The position numbers and the translations under genes were made by a program. Below, piece after piece: positions 26,287 through 35,359 of a stretch of 64,000 bases of DNA. Source of the stretch: Aquibacillus halophilus (GTDB lineage Bacteria; Bacillota; Bacilli; Bacillales; Amphibacillaceae); assembly GCF_009649745.1 (NCBI RefSeq), contig NZ_WJNG01000015.1, positions 62,001 through 126,000 on the forward strand, written 5' to 3'. How positions within the stretch are numbered: the first letter of the stretch is position 1; every line of letters begins with the position of its first letter. The notes under the pieces are model-generated. The model had not been told where the DNA came from and searched no databases. It was given only the letters and a program-made list of their open reading frames with translations.

Positions 26287-27589
26287 ATTTGTATTTTTTA
26301 AACACACGAAGCATCTCATTATACTTGTCATAATCAGGGTTTGCCATATCAAAAACAGTTTCTCCGTTTTGATTTTTTAGAGAAGTATTTGCACCGATAT
26401 TTAAAAGGTAATCAACAACCGTTGAACGGTTATATGTAGCTCCTGTCATACTAGCTGTATCACCGAATTCGTCTTGCTGATTGAGAGATGCACCTCTTTC
26501 AACCAACAACTTAACCATTTCGAGGTTATCGTGAATAACTGCATAAAAAAGTGGTGTCTTCCCTCCTATTAAGTTATGAGGCGAACGATCTTTTACAACG
26601 AAGTTAATATCCGCACCTTGTGCCAATAAATAGTCAACAACTTCAATATGTCCACCAATTACAGCATAAATAAGTGCATTGAATCCAGCAGTGTCAACTA
26701 ACTGTTGATCTGCACCATACGAAATAAGAATCCGTATGATTTCCAAGTGGCCATTTTCAGCAGCACGGTCTATTAATCGTAAATCAGCATAACTCTCTTC
26801 ATGTATAACAATGAGTTCATTAACATCATAATTCGCACTACTCAATAATTTCTTCACCTTTTCTACATCGCCATCACTAACAACACGCAATAATTCATCA
26901 TCAACTTCAGCTACTTCTTTGCTTTTTTCAAGAACATCTGGCGCTTCTTCATGTTGTTCTTCAAGAAATTCTTGTGGACCTCGATGTTCTGGTTGTTCTT
27001 CTAAACGTTGAACCATTTCGACCATTTGTTCAAATGTAATTCCATTCGCTTTAAAGAAGAATTCTTTTTCGGAAATAAAAATAAAATCTACTTCATTTTC
27101 TGGTGTGAAATTAAACAGTAAAAGAGTTGTTTCATCATGTGCTAAAAATATTCTAGTATCTGCAAAATAAGGATCATATTTATAATAGTGTCTCATCACA
27201 TCATCAAAACTACTTCCAAGTTTTATCCCTTCTTCTGTTTGGTAATTTTCTTTATTGATGCCAAATGACTTTACGAGGTGTTCATCTTTTAAAAAAACAA
27301 TTTCAAGCCCTTTATCTACATACTCATACTCGTAATAATCTTCTTCTTCGTTTACCTCACTCGGTTCACCGAAGGCGGATTCCACATCATTCACAGTAGA
27401 ACCTAAGGAAATCCCGTTAATAACTAGGCTGTCTTTCAATTGTTTTTCTTTTGTTTGAAAAAATGATGGTTCTATTTTCTCTTCGATTTTCTCTTTATTT
27501 ATATTACTACCTTTAGGTGTAGCATCACCCTCTATGTTACAAGCACTTAAAAAAAATAGACATGCTCCAACTATCATTAAATTTTTCAC
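26285..27589 (-). CDS. Lipoprotein with C-terminal ankyrin repeats
   Basis: 434 residues. Signal peptide with lipobox LSAC (Cys16), so the mature protein should sit on the outer face of the membrane. Residues about 50-150 contain two copies of a SLG(S)T/SVNDVxxxFG-like motif (GISLGSTVNDVESAFGEP and GIKLGSSFDDVMRHY). An acidic linker rich in Glu follows. From about 220 there are ankyrin repeats, seen as DRAAENGHLEIIRILISYGA, NALIYAVIGGHIEVVDYLLA, TPLFYAVIHDNLEMVKLLVE and VVDYLLNIGAN. The start is GTG at 27589 behind GAGGTGAAAC. Binding partner unknown. Confidence 0.82.
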   Translation of the reverse strand: MKNLMIVGACLFFLSACNIEGDATPKGSNINKEKIEEKIEPSFFQTKEKQLKDSLVINGISLGSTVNDVESAFGEPSEVNEEEDYYEYEYVDKGLEIVFLKDEHLVKSFGINKENYQTEEGIKLGSSFDDVMRHYYKYDPYFADTRIFLAHDETTLLLFNFTPENEVDFIFISEKEFFFKANGITFEQMVEMVQRLEEQPEHRGPQEFLEEQHEEAPDVLEKSKEVAEVDDELLRVVSDGDVEKVKKLLSSANYDVNELIVIHEESYADLRLIDRAAENGHLEIIRILISYGADQQLVDTAGFNALIYAVIGGHIEVVDYLLAQGADINFVVKDRSPHNLIGGKTPLFYAVIHDNLEMVKLLVERGASLNQQDEFGDTASMTGATYNRSTVVDYLLNIGANTSLKNQNGETVFDMANPDYDKYNEMLRVFKKYK

Positions 27590-27745
27590 GTTTCACCTCT
27601 TTATATATTCTTCAACTGCATTAATTTTCACTTTTGGCAACAAAAAAAGAAACCACAGTTTACCCCTTTCCTAAAAACCTTTTCTTGATGAAGATAAAAC
27701 AATCCACATTACTCTCCAATTATACCAAACTAAGAGGAGAATTTA

Positions 27746-27803
27746 ATAGAACGAACCCGTTCCTGTTTGTTTATTAACAAAGCAAGAGCGGGTTCGTTCT
27801 ATA
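27746..27803. terminator. Long bidirectional hairpin
   Basis: AGAACGAACCCG pairs with CGGGTTCGTTCT, with further pairing inside (TTTGTT/AACAAA). It lies between the divergent-side gap of the ankyrin gene and the Lrp gene stop, 250 bases past the latter. Confidence 0.6.
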
Positions 27804-27841
27804 TTCATCCGCATAAATTTTATCTATTTCCTTGTTAATTT

Positions 27842-27905
27842 CATGTGAACCTCTCCAACTAAATCGAAGATTTTGAAGGGGATTAGGCGCTAATTTTTGA
27901 TCAAA
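27842..27905 (+). repeat. Dispersed repeat pair, copy 2
   Basis: Second copy of the sequence at 26108-26172. The rest of the 27590-28049 gap holds the hairpin at 27746-27803 and no gene that I can support. Confidence 0.55.
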
Positions 27906-28049
27906 GCCTAATTACTTTGCTGGTGGGAGCACCATGTTTAAAACAGGTTGCTGTGGAGTCAAAGAGCCAGTTCACTCGTCCACTCTGGATATTTATTAAA
28001 TTTCCATAGATTGTAATATACTACCCTCTTCAATGTCTTGCATTTCCCT

Positions 28050-28499
28050 TTATTCGATATCGTCTACTTCTGGCAAAATATAGCGGTAAGAGACTGGAGA
28101 TGTCAAAACTGTTGATGTATTAATTGTTCCATAAGGCATTAGACTGTCTATCAATAACCTCATTCGGTTCATACCTGTTACCGCTGCTTTTAGAAAATAA
28201 CTTACATCCCCAGTAACACGATGACACTCGATAATATCCTGCTTTTGTTTAATAATATTTTCAAATTCTTGTGGAGAAACTTTTAAACCACTAACCTGAA
28301 TGATTAGAAGTATTTCTCTTCCAACTGCTGGGAGGGATATTCTTGCGCTAAACTCTTCAATAATACCTCTTTCCTGCAGTCGATGAATTCGCTCGGTTAC
28401 ACTTGGTCTGCTAAGTGCTAATTCTTTAGAAAGCTCACTGATAGTTATTCGTGCATTTTTCTGTAGAATTTTAAGCATTTTAATATCTATTTCATCCAC
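28050..28499 (-). CDS. Lrp/AsnC-family transcriptional regulator
   Basis: 149 residues. N-terminal helix-turn-helix in ISELSKELALSRPSVTERIHRLQERGIIEEF, then the RAM/AsnC ligand-binding beta-alpha domain (EILLIIQVSGLKV, ECHRVTGDVSYFLKAAV). The family senses amino acids. Start GTG at 28499 behind AAAGGA. It is divergent from a YitT-family gene; the near-palindrome AATGCATTATTGCATA (28574-28589) lies between them and may be its operator. Confidence 0.88.
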   Translation of the reverse strand: MDEIDIKMLKILQKNARITISELSKELALSRPSVTERIHRLQERGIIEEFSARISLPAVGREILLIIQVSGLKVSPQEFENIIKQKQDIIECHRVTGDVSYFLKAAVTGMNRMRLLIDSLMPYGTINTSTVLTSPVSYRYILPEVDDIE

Positions 28500-28573
28500 G
28501 CAAACACAATCCTTTCAATTTGTTATTATATTTCAACATTTACCTTCAATTATACATTATATAACCCGTTTTT

Positions 28574-28589
28574 AATGCATTATTGCATA
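28574..28589. promoter_or_regulatory. Operator-like palindrome between lrp-type and yitT-type genes
   Basis: ATGCA-N4-TGCAT centred in the divergent intergenic region, 75-90 bases upstream of the Lrp-type start. Binding by the Lrp-type protein is inferred from position only. Confidence 0.35.
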
Positions 28590-28666
28590 CAAAAAGTAAT
28601 CATTTACCTATAAAATAGAAAGTAGATAAATAAATAGGGGAAGTCATATAACGTATTGTAAGAAAC

Positions 28667-28706
28667 TCGACATTCGTCTCGTCATGAAACGAGTGTCGAA
28701 TTTTTT
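28667..28706 (+). terminator. Leader terminator upstream of the YitT-family gene
   Basis: TCGACAtTCGTcTC pairs with GAaACGAgTGTCGA around GTCAT and is followed by ATTTTTTCTTT. It ends about 40 bases before the YitT start, so transcripts from the divergent promoter would meet it first. An attenuator or the end of a short leader RNA. Confidence 0.6.
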
Positions 28707-28743
28707 CTTTGCAAATTTTAAATTATATCAAAGGAGCATGGCC

Positions 28744-29376
28744 ATGAAAAAAATATTATCCATATTACTTGGGATTGTGTTAGTAAGTATTGGGGTCATC
28801 ATCCTTAATCACTCTCAAATTGTAACCGGTGGAACAGCAGGACTCGCTTTAAACCTCTCCTACCTTTTTTCCTCACCATTTTCAATTATATTTTTCCTTG
28901 TAAACATTCCTTTTTATATTTTTTCTGTTATGCGAATGGGTTGGAAGTTTACATTATCCACGATATGCTCTGTAAGTTTATTGTCTTTATTTACTATGGT
29001 AAATCAATGGTTACCGGACTTTACTATTCCAATTTGGCTCGGTGCAATTAGTGGTGGTTTAATCATAGGTGTCGGTTTATCTTGTTTATTTGCAAATGGC
29101 TCCTCACTTGGAGGCGCAAATATACTAGCTTTATTCCTACACAAAAGGTATAACTTAAATCCTGGTACAACAACATTTATCTTTGACTTTATAATTGTTA
29201 TAACAAGTCTTTATACCGTTGGAATTGTTAAAGGGTTAGCATCAATCTTATCGATCGCGATTCTTTCCATGGTAATTAGCTCCTTTAAAAATAGGATTGC
29301 TGACAAGGAAGCTGTCGTCGAGCCTAAAATAAAAAAGAAATATGTGGTCAAACGGGGAGTTACAGCTACCCAATAA
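28744..29376 (+). CDS. YitT-family membrane protein
   Basis: 210 residues from the ATG at 28744, placed 8 bases after AAAGGAG (the ATG at 28738 is too close; a frame from 28684 would run through the leader hairpin). Five or six hydrophobic segments. SHSQIVTGGTAGLALNLSYL near the start (NHSQIVTGG) and GLSCLFANGSSLGGANILALFLHKRYNLNPG in the middle are YitT/YczE-type features. Lys-rich C-terminal tail. Function unknown. Followed by a terminator. Confidence 0.78.
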   Translation: MKKILSILLGIVLVSIGVIILNHSQIVTGGTAGLALNLSYLFSSPFSIIFFLVNIPFYIFSVMRMGWKFTLSTICSVSLLSLFTMVNQWLPDFTIPIWLGAISGGLIIGVGLSCLFANGSSLGGANILALFLHKRYNLNPGTTTFIFDFIIVITSLYTVGIVKGLASILSIAILSMVISSFKNRIADKEAVVEPKIKKKYVVKRGVTATQ

Positions 29377-29383
29377 TACAAAC

Positions 29384-29418
29384 AAACGCCAAATACTCAA
29401 TGAGTACTTGGCGTTTTT
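29384..29418 (+). terminator. Terminator after the YitT-family gene
   Basis: AAACGCCAAaTACTC pairs with GAGTAcTTGGCGTTT around AAT and ends in a T-run. Confidence 0.85.
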
Positions 29419-29494
29419 ATTTTGGCTTTTTTGATAAAGATTATTGTATATAACGCAAATATCTATTTATTCTTCATTTATATGCTTAATTCAA

Positions 29495-29615
29495 TCGCTT
29501 CGGTAAAAAACTTCGCTTTCCGTGGGCACGGCCTCAGCCTCCTCGTAGAAAACCACTACTGCGGGGTCTTCGGACTCGTGCTGTTCCCACAGGAGTCTAC
29601 GTTTTTTGCCTACGC
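29495..29615 (+). repeat. Dispersed hairpin repeat R1, copy C1
   Basis: Outer arms CGGTAAAAAACTTCG and GTCTACGTTTTTTGCC; interior CTTTCCGTGGGCACGG, CAGCCTCCTCG, GGGGTCTTCGGACTCGTG and GTTCCCACAGGAGTC. Almost the exact reverse of the copy at 40879-41036, apart from a 30-base insertion there. Confidence 0.85.
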
Positions 29616-29810
29616 TGTTAGGGGAATTTATAACCAACGTTTCGTGGAGCCCTTAAAAAGAACAACCAATTTTCTTAATCCAGTGTAAATTATCGTTTCA
29701 AATCCAATGGAAACTGAACAGCTTGAAGGAACCCCGGTAAACTAATTTTGATCATGAATAAGTATTCTGTAATTCATCTTTCATTAGTGTCATGTATAAG
29801 AAGGTAATTG

Positions 29811-29923
29811 AAGCGGAGGGCAGTCGACTCCAGCGGGAAAAGCGACAGCTGAAAATCCCGCAGGAAGTGATTTTCTTCCGAGGAAGTTGAAGCGTTGCCC
29901 GCGGAAAGCGACTGCCCGGAGCT
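29811..29923 (+). repeat. Dispersed hairpin repeat R2, copy C2
   Basis: Differs from the copy at 18677-18790 at only a few positions, including the closing GGGCAGTCG/CGACTGCCC arms. R1 then R2 in the same order and orientation as at 18.3-18.8 kb. Confidence 0.85.
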
Positions 29924-29938
29924 GAGATCAATGTACGT

Positions 29939-29965
29939 GGCATTTTACATCAACTGCGAGGAACA
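29939..29965 (+). repeat. Short repeat R4, copy 2
   Basis: ATTTTACATCAACTGCGAGG matches the copy at 4809-4845. It ends 18 bases before the mtlD stop codon; no separate mtl terminator hairpin is apparent, so the R2 hairpin may end the mtl transcript. Confidence 0.45.
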
Positions 29966-29982
29966 ATTAGCATTAAAAAGCC

Positions 29983-31137
29983 TTATTTGTTCTTCAATTG
30001 TTCTAATTGATTCATCACTACTGGTATTAATGGATGATCTCCGCTTAGACCTGATATTTCCCGTAATGTCTGTTCGTAGCCTTTTTCCTCAACCTGTTGT
30101 TGAAGAGTAACAGCTTCTTCATCTTGGTCATTCTTATACATAAGTGCTGCTGCAATAGCTTGCGCTAAATAGATCGGTTCTTTTTTTACTTTTTCTAGGT
30201 AAAGACTAGCTGGTCGAATTAATCGATCATTTCCTCCAAGTTTACGGATGGGACCACGTCCAACTCGTGTGACTTCATCTGAAATATACGGATTTACAAA
30301 TCGATTTAGAATCTTAGTAATATATGCTTGATGATTTTCTTTTTCAAACTGATACATGTGAATCAAAGCTTCACCTGATTCATTTAATGCACCCTTAACC
30401 CAGTCCTGTATTAGTTCGGTATCCATTGCTTCTTTAATTGTTTTATAATCAAGGAAATGACCTAGATACGCTGCAACGGCATGACCAGTATTAACTGTAA
30501 ACAACTTCCGTTCAATATAAGGTGTTAAATCATTTACATAAGTAAGTCCATCTATTGCTGGTTTATTTCCTTTAATTTCTGTGTCTTCAACAATCCACTC
30601 ATAATATGGTTCAACAGAGACTGTTAGTAAATCCTCATTCACTTGGTTGGGGACTATGCGATCTACCGCAGAGTCAGGAAAACCGTATAATTTAACGAAT
30701 TCGGCTTGCTCTTGGTCAGTTAAGTGCTCAAAAACCTTTTCTTTCAGAAGCGTGCTCGCCCCTATCATATTTTCGCAAGCAATAATATTTAATGGTCGAT
30801 CAGTAATTGATTTTCTTTGAGTTAAACCCTTTGCTATAATTTCTGCAATTATTGGTAAAACATTAGGGCCAACAGCAGTAGTTACGATGTCTGCTTTTTC
30901 AATTGCCTCAATAACTTGTTCTGGGTTCGCAAGACTATTAATTCCTGAGACATTTTTGACTAACAGTTCCTCTTTGTTCTCATCAGCCAAGACAACCTTG
31001 TATTGTTGTTTTTCGTTTAATGCATCAATCACATCTTTATTAACATCGACAAAATTGATAGTAAAGTCTGATTTAGATAACAAAGCGCCAATAAAACCCC
31101 GGCCTATATTGCCTGCTCCGAAATGAACAGCTAACAT
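29983..31137 (-). CDS. mtlD: Mannitol-1-phosphate 5-dehydrogenase MtlD
   Basis: NAD-dependent oxidation of mannitol 1-phosphate to fructose 6-phosphate in the cytosol. The 384 residues start with AVHFGAGNIGRGFIGALL, the NAD-binding motif of the polyol dehydrogenase family, and contain the catalytic KLFTVNTGHAVAAYLGH segment (Lys plus Asn/His). RPLNIIACENMIG is also typical. It starts one base after the mtlF stop, with GAGGTGA in the end of mtlF. Last gene of mtlA-mtlR-mtlF-mtlD. Confidence 0.95.
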   Translation of the reverse strand: MLAVHFGAGNIGRGFIGALLSKSDFTINFVDVNKDVIDALNEKQQYKVVLADENKEELLVKNVSGINSLANPEQVIEAIEKADIVTTAVGPNVLPIIAEIIAKGLTQRKSITDRPLNIIACENMIGASTLLKEKVFEHLTDQEQAEFVKLYGFPDSAVDRIVPNQVNEDLLTVSVEPYYEWIVEDTEIKGNKPAIDGLTYVNDLTPYIERKLFTVNTGHAVAAYLGHFLDYKTIKEAMDTELIQDWVKGALNESGEALIHMYQFEKENHQAYITKILNRFVNPYISDEVTRVGRGPIRKLGGNDRLIRPASLYLEKVKKEPIYLAQAIAAALMYKNDQDEEAVTLQQQVEEKGYEQTLREISGLSGDHPLIPVVMNQLEQLKNK

Positions 31138-31138
31138 A

Positions 31139-31576
31139 TTAATTCACCTCATCAAACATACTTATAATATCTTCCTCAGATTTTGCATTTACTAGTTTTT
31201 CAATATTTGACTCGTCAGAACATACAATTGCAATCTTAGATAAAACTTCTAAATGTTCATTACCTTTGCCTGCAATTCCGATTAGAATTTTTGCAATATT
31301 TCCACCGCCGAAGTCGACACCCTCAGGTACGGTTACAACTGATAATCCAGTTTCTTTCACTGCCGTTTTTGCATCTTCTGTACCGTGTGGAATAGCAACA
31401 TTATTGCCAATAAACGTCGACGTCACTTCCTCACGCTCTAGCATTTTTTCTACATATGACTCTTCTACATAGCCGTTTCTTACCAGAATATCACCTGTGT
31501 AACGAATAGCTTCCTCTTTATCATTTAATGACACTTCTAAAAAGATGTTTTCCTTAGCTAATATTTGCTTTGTCAT
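31139..31576 (-). CDS. mtlF: Mannitol-specific PTS enzyme IIA (MtlF)
   Basis: Passes phosphate from HPr to the IIB domain of MtlA. 145 residues with the phosphorylated histidine in NNVAIPHGTEDAKTAV. The EIIA-Mtl/Fru fold features GLSVVTVPEGVDFGGG and LIGIAGKGNEHLEVLSKIA are present. As in Geobacillus-type operons, IIA is a separate protein here rather than fused to IICB. Confidence 0.94.
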   Translation of the reverse strand: MTKQILAKENIFLEVSLNDKEEAIRYTGDILVRNGYVEESYVEKMLEREEVTSTFIGNNVAIPHGTEDAKTAVKETGLSVVTVPEGVDFGGGNIAKILIGIAGKGNEHLEVLSKIAIVCSDESNIEKLVNAKSEEDIISMFDEVN

Positions 31577-31594
31577 TGTTGAACACTCCTTCGT

Positions 31595-33697
31595 TTATAA
31601 CTTTTGATTAATAAATTCATTTAGATGATGCGATAGGTATTGATTAATTTTATTTTCATCCTTAGATTGAAAAGTACTAATGCTTTCTTGATCTCGAATT
31701 AATAAAGCACTAATAAAGCTTAACAGCTCCAGGCTTTGCTCAGAAATATCTCTTGGTGCTAGCATAAGAAGAATGCTCTCGACCCGAACTTCATTATCAT
31801 CCATAGATCTAATAGCAATCGGATGATCCAAGGCATAAACACTCAGGATAGGTTTTCTAACTGAATCACTTCGAGCATGATAAAGAGCTAGTGAGGTACC
31901 CGGTATTCCTAACCCACCAAGCTTCTCTCTTTTAATTAATTCTTGAAAAACTGCTTCTTTATCATTGATTACTTGGTTTTTCTCTAATTGAAAGCAGGCC
32001 ACTTCCATTATTTCTTCACTGTCTTTCTTCTCTTCTATATGGTATACCCGAAGTCCTAATAATAAATCTAAGATTACCTTCGAATATTGCTGCATCGACT
32101 GAAGTCTTGTTACTAGATCATCTTTTGATTTCACTTCAACACTTTTGATTTTTTTAGGTTGGGCACGCTTATTAACTTTTAACCGCCTGACATACCTTTT
32201 AATCTTATGAATTTCCTTTTCTGTAAGAATTGGCGAAGCTAAAATATATTCATTTTCCATATCCTTTAATGGAATAGTAGAAATGATTAAGTCATAGTCG
32301 GATAAATTCATCTCACTTAGTTCAAACAGCGACCTGTTACTGACCTGTTTAACTTCAGGTATGTGTTGATTTAACCGTGAAGCTAACATTCTTGATGTAC
32401 CAATTCCACTTGAGCATATTACTAGTGCATTAACCTCGACATTCTCTTCTTCGCCCATTAATGCTGAAGCGAAATGCAATACAAGGTACCCTATTTCTTC
32501 ATCTGGAAACTCAGTTTCTGAAAATACTTCGCCAACACCATCTTCAAGCATCGTGAATAACTGTTGATAATCTTCTTTTATTTCTCGAAGTAATGGATTT
32601 TTTATATTCATACCTTGTTTAAGGCGATAAATCGTTGGTTTTAGGTGTGCTACTAAATCACTTAGTAATCCTGAATTATCCGTCAGATTTTTTCCTAACT
32701 GCTCACCTACATAGCTAATTAATTCCCTAGCTTTATATGCAATATCAATCGAGGATTCCTCTAACAAGTACTCATTATCATTACGTAATTTCGCACCCAT
32801 TAAGTGCATCGTTATATAGCCGATCTCATCCTCAGGAATAATCATTCCAAAGGCTTTTTCCAAATCAAAAATCATCTTCTCAGCTATTTGATATTCCTTA
32901 GTTTCTTTCATATCTCGCAAATAATTTTGATCAAATTGGATATTTTCACCCTGTTGAAGTCTCTCAATTGCAAGTGCTAAATGGACAACAAGGCCAATAT
33001 AGGCACTATCTGCGAGTTCATATGGCAGTTCTGATCTTATTCGTTCCACACTTTTCTCAATTGTTTTTAATTTGTTTTGATCAACTAGGCCTAATAGGCG
33101 GCTAGAAATTGTGTTTAAGTGTTGCTTTGATTTCTTTTCGATGTTTTCACGTAGAAGAGCAACAAAATCAGACTCATCCATATGTTGTGATATCAGATAA
33201 CTAAGGGCCGCTCGTTTACTAGTCTCTTTGCCTTCAACACTAACTCCGTATCCTCTTTTGCGAATGAGCTCAATCTGATACTCAGACAATTGATCAGCAA
33301 TCTTATCAAGATCATTGCTAACTGTTGCAATCGTGACATCTAGTTCATTAGCTAATGTAAACAATTTAATTGGTTCATTTGTTTCCAACAAAGTGGATAT
33401 GATGATCGCTTGTCTCTCTTCAGGTCGATAATCTGTATGCTCCACACTAAACAATGTCAGCTCAAGGTTTTTTTTATTCACTTTATCGCCAACGATTTGA
33501 ATACCTACTCCAGACTTCTTATTGAGATTTAGTTGAAAATGCTCAAGAATGTCCTCCACACTTTTTAAATCACGATGAATTGTTCTAGAGCTAACCTCAA
33601 GACTATCTGCAAGATGTTTAATTGTAACGTCATCTTGTTGATTCAACAAAAACTCTAAGATTTTACGTTCCCTACCAGAGATGTACAGGCTACTCAC
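31595..33697 (-). CDS. mtlR: Mannitol operon activator MtlR (PRD-containing, BglG/MtlR family)
   Basis: 700-residue PTS-controlled transcription activator. Order: helix-turn-helix (VTIKHLADSLEVSSRTIHRDL) and second HTH_Mga-like region, PRD1 (about 190-300), PRD2 (about 305-410, HLKPTIYRLKQGM), an EIIB-Gat-like domain with the phospho-cysteine in VICSSGIGTSRML, and a C-terminal EIIA-Mtl-like domain. Phosphorylation by HPr and MtlF/MtlA would tune it. The listed GTG at 33697 overlaps the G-rich ribosome site; a CTG at 33688 would give LYISGRERKIL and a better spaced GGGGGTGA, so the exact start is open. Confidence 0.92.
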   Translation of the reverse strand: MSSLYISGRERKILEFLLNQQDDVTIKHLADSLEVSSRTIHRDLKSVEDILEHFQLNLNKKSGVGIQIVGDKVNKKNLELTLFSVEHTDYRPEERQAIIISTLLETNEPIKLFTLANELDVTIATVSNDLDKIADQLSEYQIELIRKRGYGVSVEGKETSKRAALSYLISQHMDESDFVALLRENIEKKSKQHLNTISSRLLGLVDQNKLKTIEKSVERIRSELPYELADSAYIGLVVHLALAIERLQQGENIQFDQNYLRDMKETKEYQIAEKMIFDLEKAFGMIIPEDEIGYITMHLMGAKLRNDNEYLLEESSIDIAYKARELISYVGEQLGKNLTDNSGLLSDLVAHLKPTIYRLKQGMNIKNPLLREIKEDYQQLFTMLEDGVGEVFSETEFPDEEIGYLVLHFASALMGEEENVEVNALVICSSGIGTSRMLASRLNQHIPEVKQVSNRSLFELSEMNLSDYDLIISTIPLKDMENEYILASPILTEKEIHKIKRYVRRLKVNKRAQPKKIKSVEVKSKDDLVTRLQSMQQYSKVILDLLLGLRVYHIEEKKDSEEIMEVACFQLEKNQVINDKEAVFQELIKREKLGGLGIPGTSLALYHARSDSVRKPILSVYALDHPIAIRSMDDNEVRVESILLMLAPRDISEQSLELLSFISALLIRDQESISTFQSKDENKINQYLSHHLNEFINQKL

Positions 33698-33848
33698 CCC
33701 CTAAATTGTTTTCACTCACTAAACTAATGCCCTTATAACGATGATAAACCCATCAGACTAGATAATACAATCAAATCAATTTCTAAATTAGTCTCAAGAG
33801 TTGTTGACATTTTTTAACTTAGACTTCTATTAATAATATATTAAATAA

Positions 33849-33884
33849 CCCCCCAAATAGACGTCTGTATGTCTACTTGGAGGG
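33849..33884 (-). terminator. Intercistronic hairpin after mtlA
   Basis: CCcTCCAAgTAGAC pairs with GTCTAtTTGGgGG on the minus strand just past the mtlA stop. The U-run is poor (TTATTTAAT), so it probably attenuates or protects mtlA mRNA rather than stopping all transcription. Confidence 0.6.
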
Positions 33885-33895
33885 ATTTTGTATCC

Positions 33896-35308
33896 TTATT
33901 GCTTAAGCTTTTGTACTAATTCTTCATATTTTGGACTATTTAAGAAGTTTTCAACTGAGATGTGCTCTGCCGTTGGTAATTTAGCTTTTGCACGGTCAGT
34001 TAAATCTTTGTGAGTAATTACAATATCTGCATCACTTGGTATTTGATTAATAGCAGTATTGGTTACATCAATACTAATACCAGCCTTTTTAAATTTATCT
34101 CTTAATAGCGATGCGCCCATTGCACTTGAACCCATACCGGCATCACATGCAAAGACCACTTTATCTACATCTTTAGCAGATACGTCTGTTGGTGCAGCGG
34201 CAGTATTAAAGTTATCTGACACAGAACTCTTCTTACCTTTTAGATCTTCCATCTTACCTGTTGCAGCGGAGATATCTTCTTCTTCATCTGATTTGCTAGC
34301 TTTCAATATGATAGAAGCGATTAGGAAAGAGACTGCTGTTGCAGCAATTACACCTAATAGTACGCCCACATGATTTCCTCTTGGAGTCATCGCTAGTAAA
34401 GCAAAGATACTACCTGGCGACGGTGTTGCAGATAGTCCTGCATTAAAGATCGTGAAAGTTAGTACACCACTCGCGCCACCACCGATAGCTGCTAGGATTA
34501 ATGCTGGCTTCATCAGGATGTACGGGAAGTAAATCTCATGAATACCACCCAAGAAGTGAATAACTGATGCACCATATGCAGAGCTTTTCGACATTCCTTT
34601 TCCGAATACCATAAATGCTAGTAAAATACCGAAACCTGGTCCAGGGTTAGTCTCTAGTAAGAACAAAATTGACTTCCCTGTCTCAGCCGCTTGTTCCACC
34701 CCGAGTGGACTTAATATACCGTGATTAATTACGTTGTTTAAAAATAGTACTTTTGCTGGCTCGATAAATAAACTTGCCAGCGGCAACAATCCAGCATTAA
34801 CAATTGCTTCTACACCTGCACCTAAAGCATTATTAAGACCCTCAACGATTGGCCCAATAATTTTGAAAGCAATTCCTGCTAGAAAAGCAGCTAGAATACC
34901 TGCCGAGAAGTTATTGTAAAGCATTTCAAATCCAGAACGAATTTTAGGTAAAAGTACGTCATCAATCTTCTTGATTAAGTAACCACCAAGAGGACCCATT
35001 AACATTGCACCAAGGAACATCGGAATATCTGCTCCAACAATTACCCCCATCGTTGCTGTTGCACCTACGACACCACCACGGATATCGTAAACTAGTCGAC
35101 CACCTGTAAAACCAATTAATAATGGTAGGAGGTAAGTAATCATCGGTCCAACCATTTCTGCTAATTCAGCATTAGGCATCCAACCTGTTTCTATAAAAAG
35201 AGCTGTAATAATACCCCAAGCAATAAATGCGGCAATATTTGGCATAATCATACCGCTTAGGTAACTACCAAACTGTTGTATCTTTGATCTCAATCCTTTT
35301 TGAGCCAT
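33896..35308 (-). CDS. mtlA: Mannitol PTS transporter, enzyme IICB (MtlA)
   Basis: Imports and phosphorylates mannitol at the membrane. From the ATG at 35308 (MAQKGLRSKIQQFG, with GAGAGGAG upstream) the protein has 470 residues. A IIC membrane domain of about 340 residues includes GGIHEIYFPYILMKP, the substrate-site motif of mannitol IIC. After a linker, the IIB domain carries the phospho-cysteine in VVFACDAGMGSSAMGASLL. No IIA domain, consistent with separate mtlF. First gene of the operon. Confidence 0.95.
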   Translation of the reverse strand: MAQKGLRSKIQQFGSYLSGMIMPNIAAFIAWGIITALFIETGWMPNAELAEMVGPMITYLLPLLIGFTGGRLVYDIRGGVVGATATMGVIVGADIPMFLGAMLMGPLGGYLIKKIDDVLLPKIRSGFEMLYNNFSAGILAAFLAGIAFKIIGPIVEGLNNALGAGVEAIVNAGLLPLASLFIEPAKVLFLNNVINHGILSPLGVEQAAETGKSILFLLETNPGPGFGILLAFMVFGKGMSKSSAYGASVIHFLGGIHEIYFPYILMKPALILAAIGGGASGVLTFTIFNAGLSATPSPGSIFALLAMTPRGNHVGVLLGVIAATAVSFLIASIILKASKSDEEEDISAATGKMEDLKGKKSSVSDNFNTAAAPTDVSAKDVDKVVFACDAGMGSSAMGASLLRDKFKKAGISIDVTNTAINQIPSDADIVITHKDLTDRAKAKLPTAEHISVENFLNSPKYEELVQKLKQ

Positions 35309-35359
35309 AAATAATTCTCCTCTCAAATTATGATCTTAATAATAAATTCCTTATATTTA

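Noticed and set aside
27930-27995. Short plus-strand frame starting MFKTGCCGVKEP
   Set aside because: About 20 codons, no conserved context and next to a degraded repeat; too weak to call.
29422-29688. 88-residue frame containing NFAFRGHGLSLLVENHYCGVF
   Set aside because: It is a translation of repeat R1; the same peptide appears at 40863-41048 from another copy. No ribosome site and the conservation follows DNA structure, not codons.
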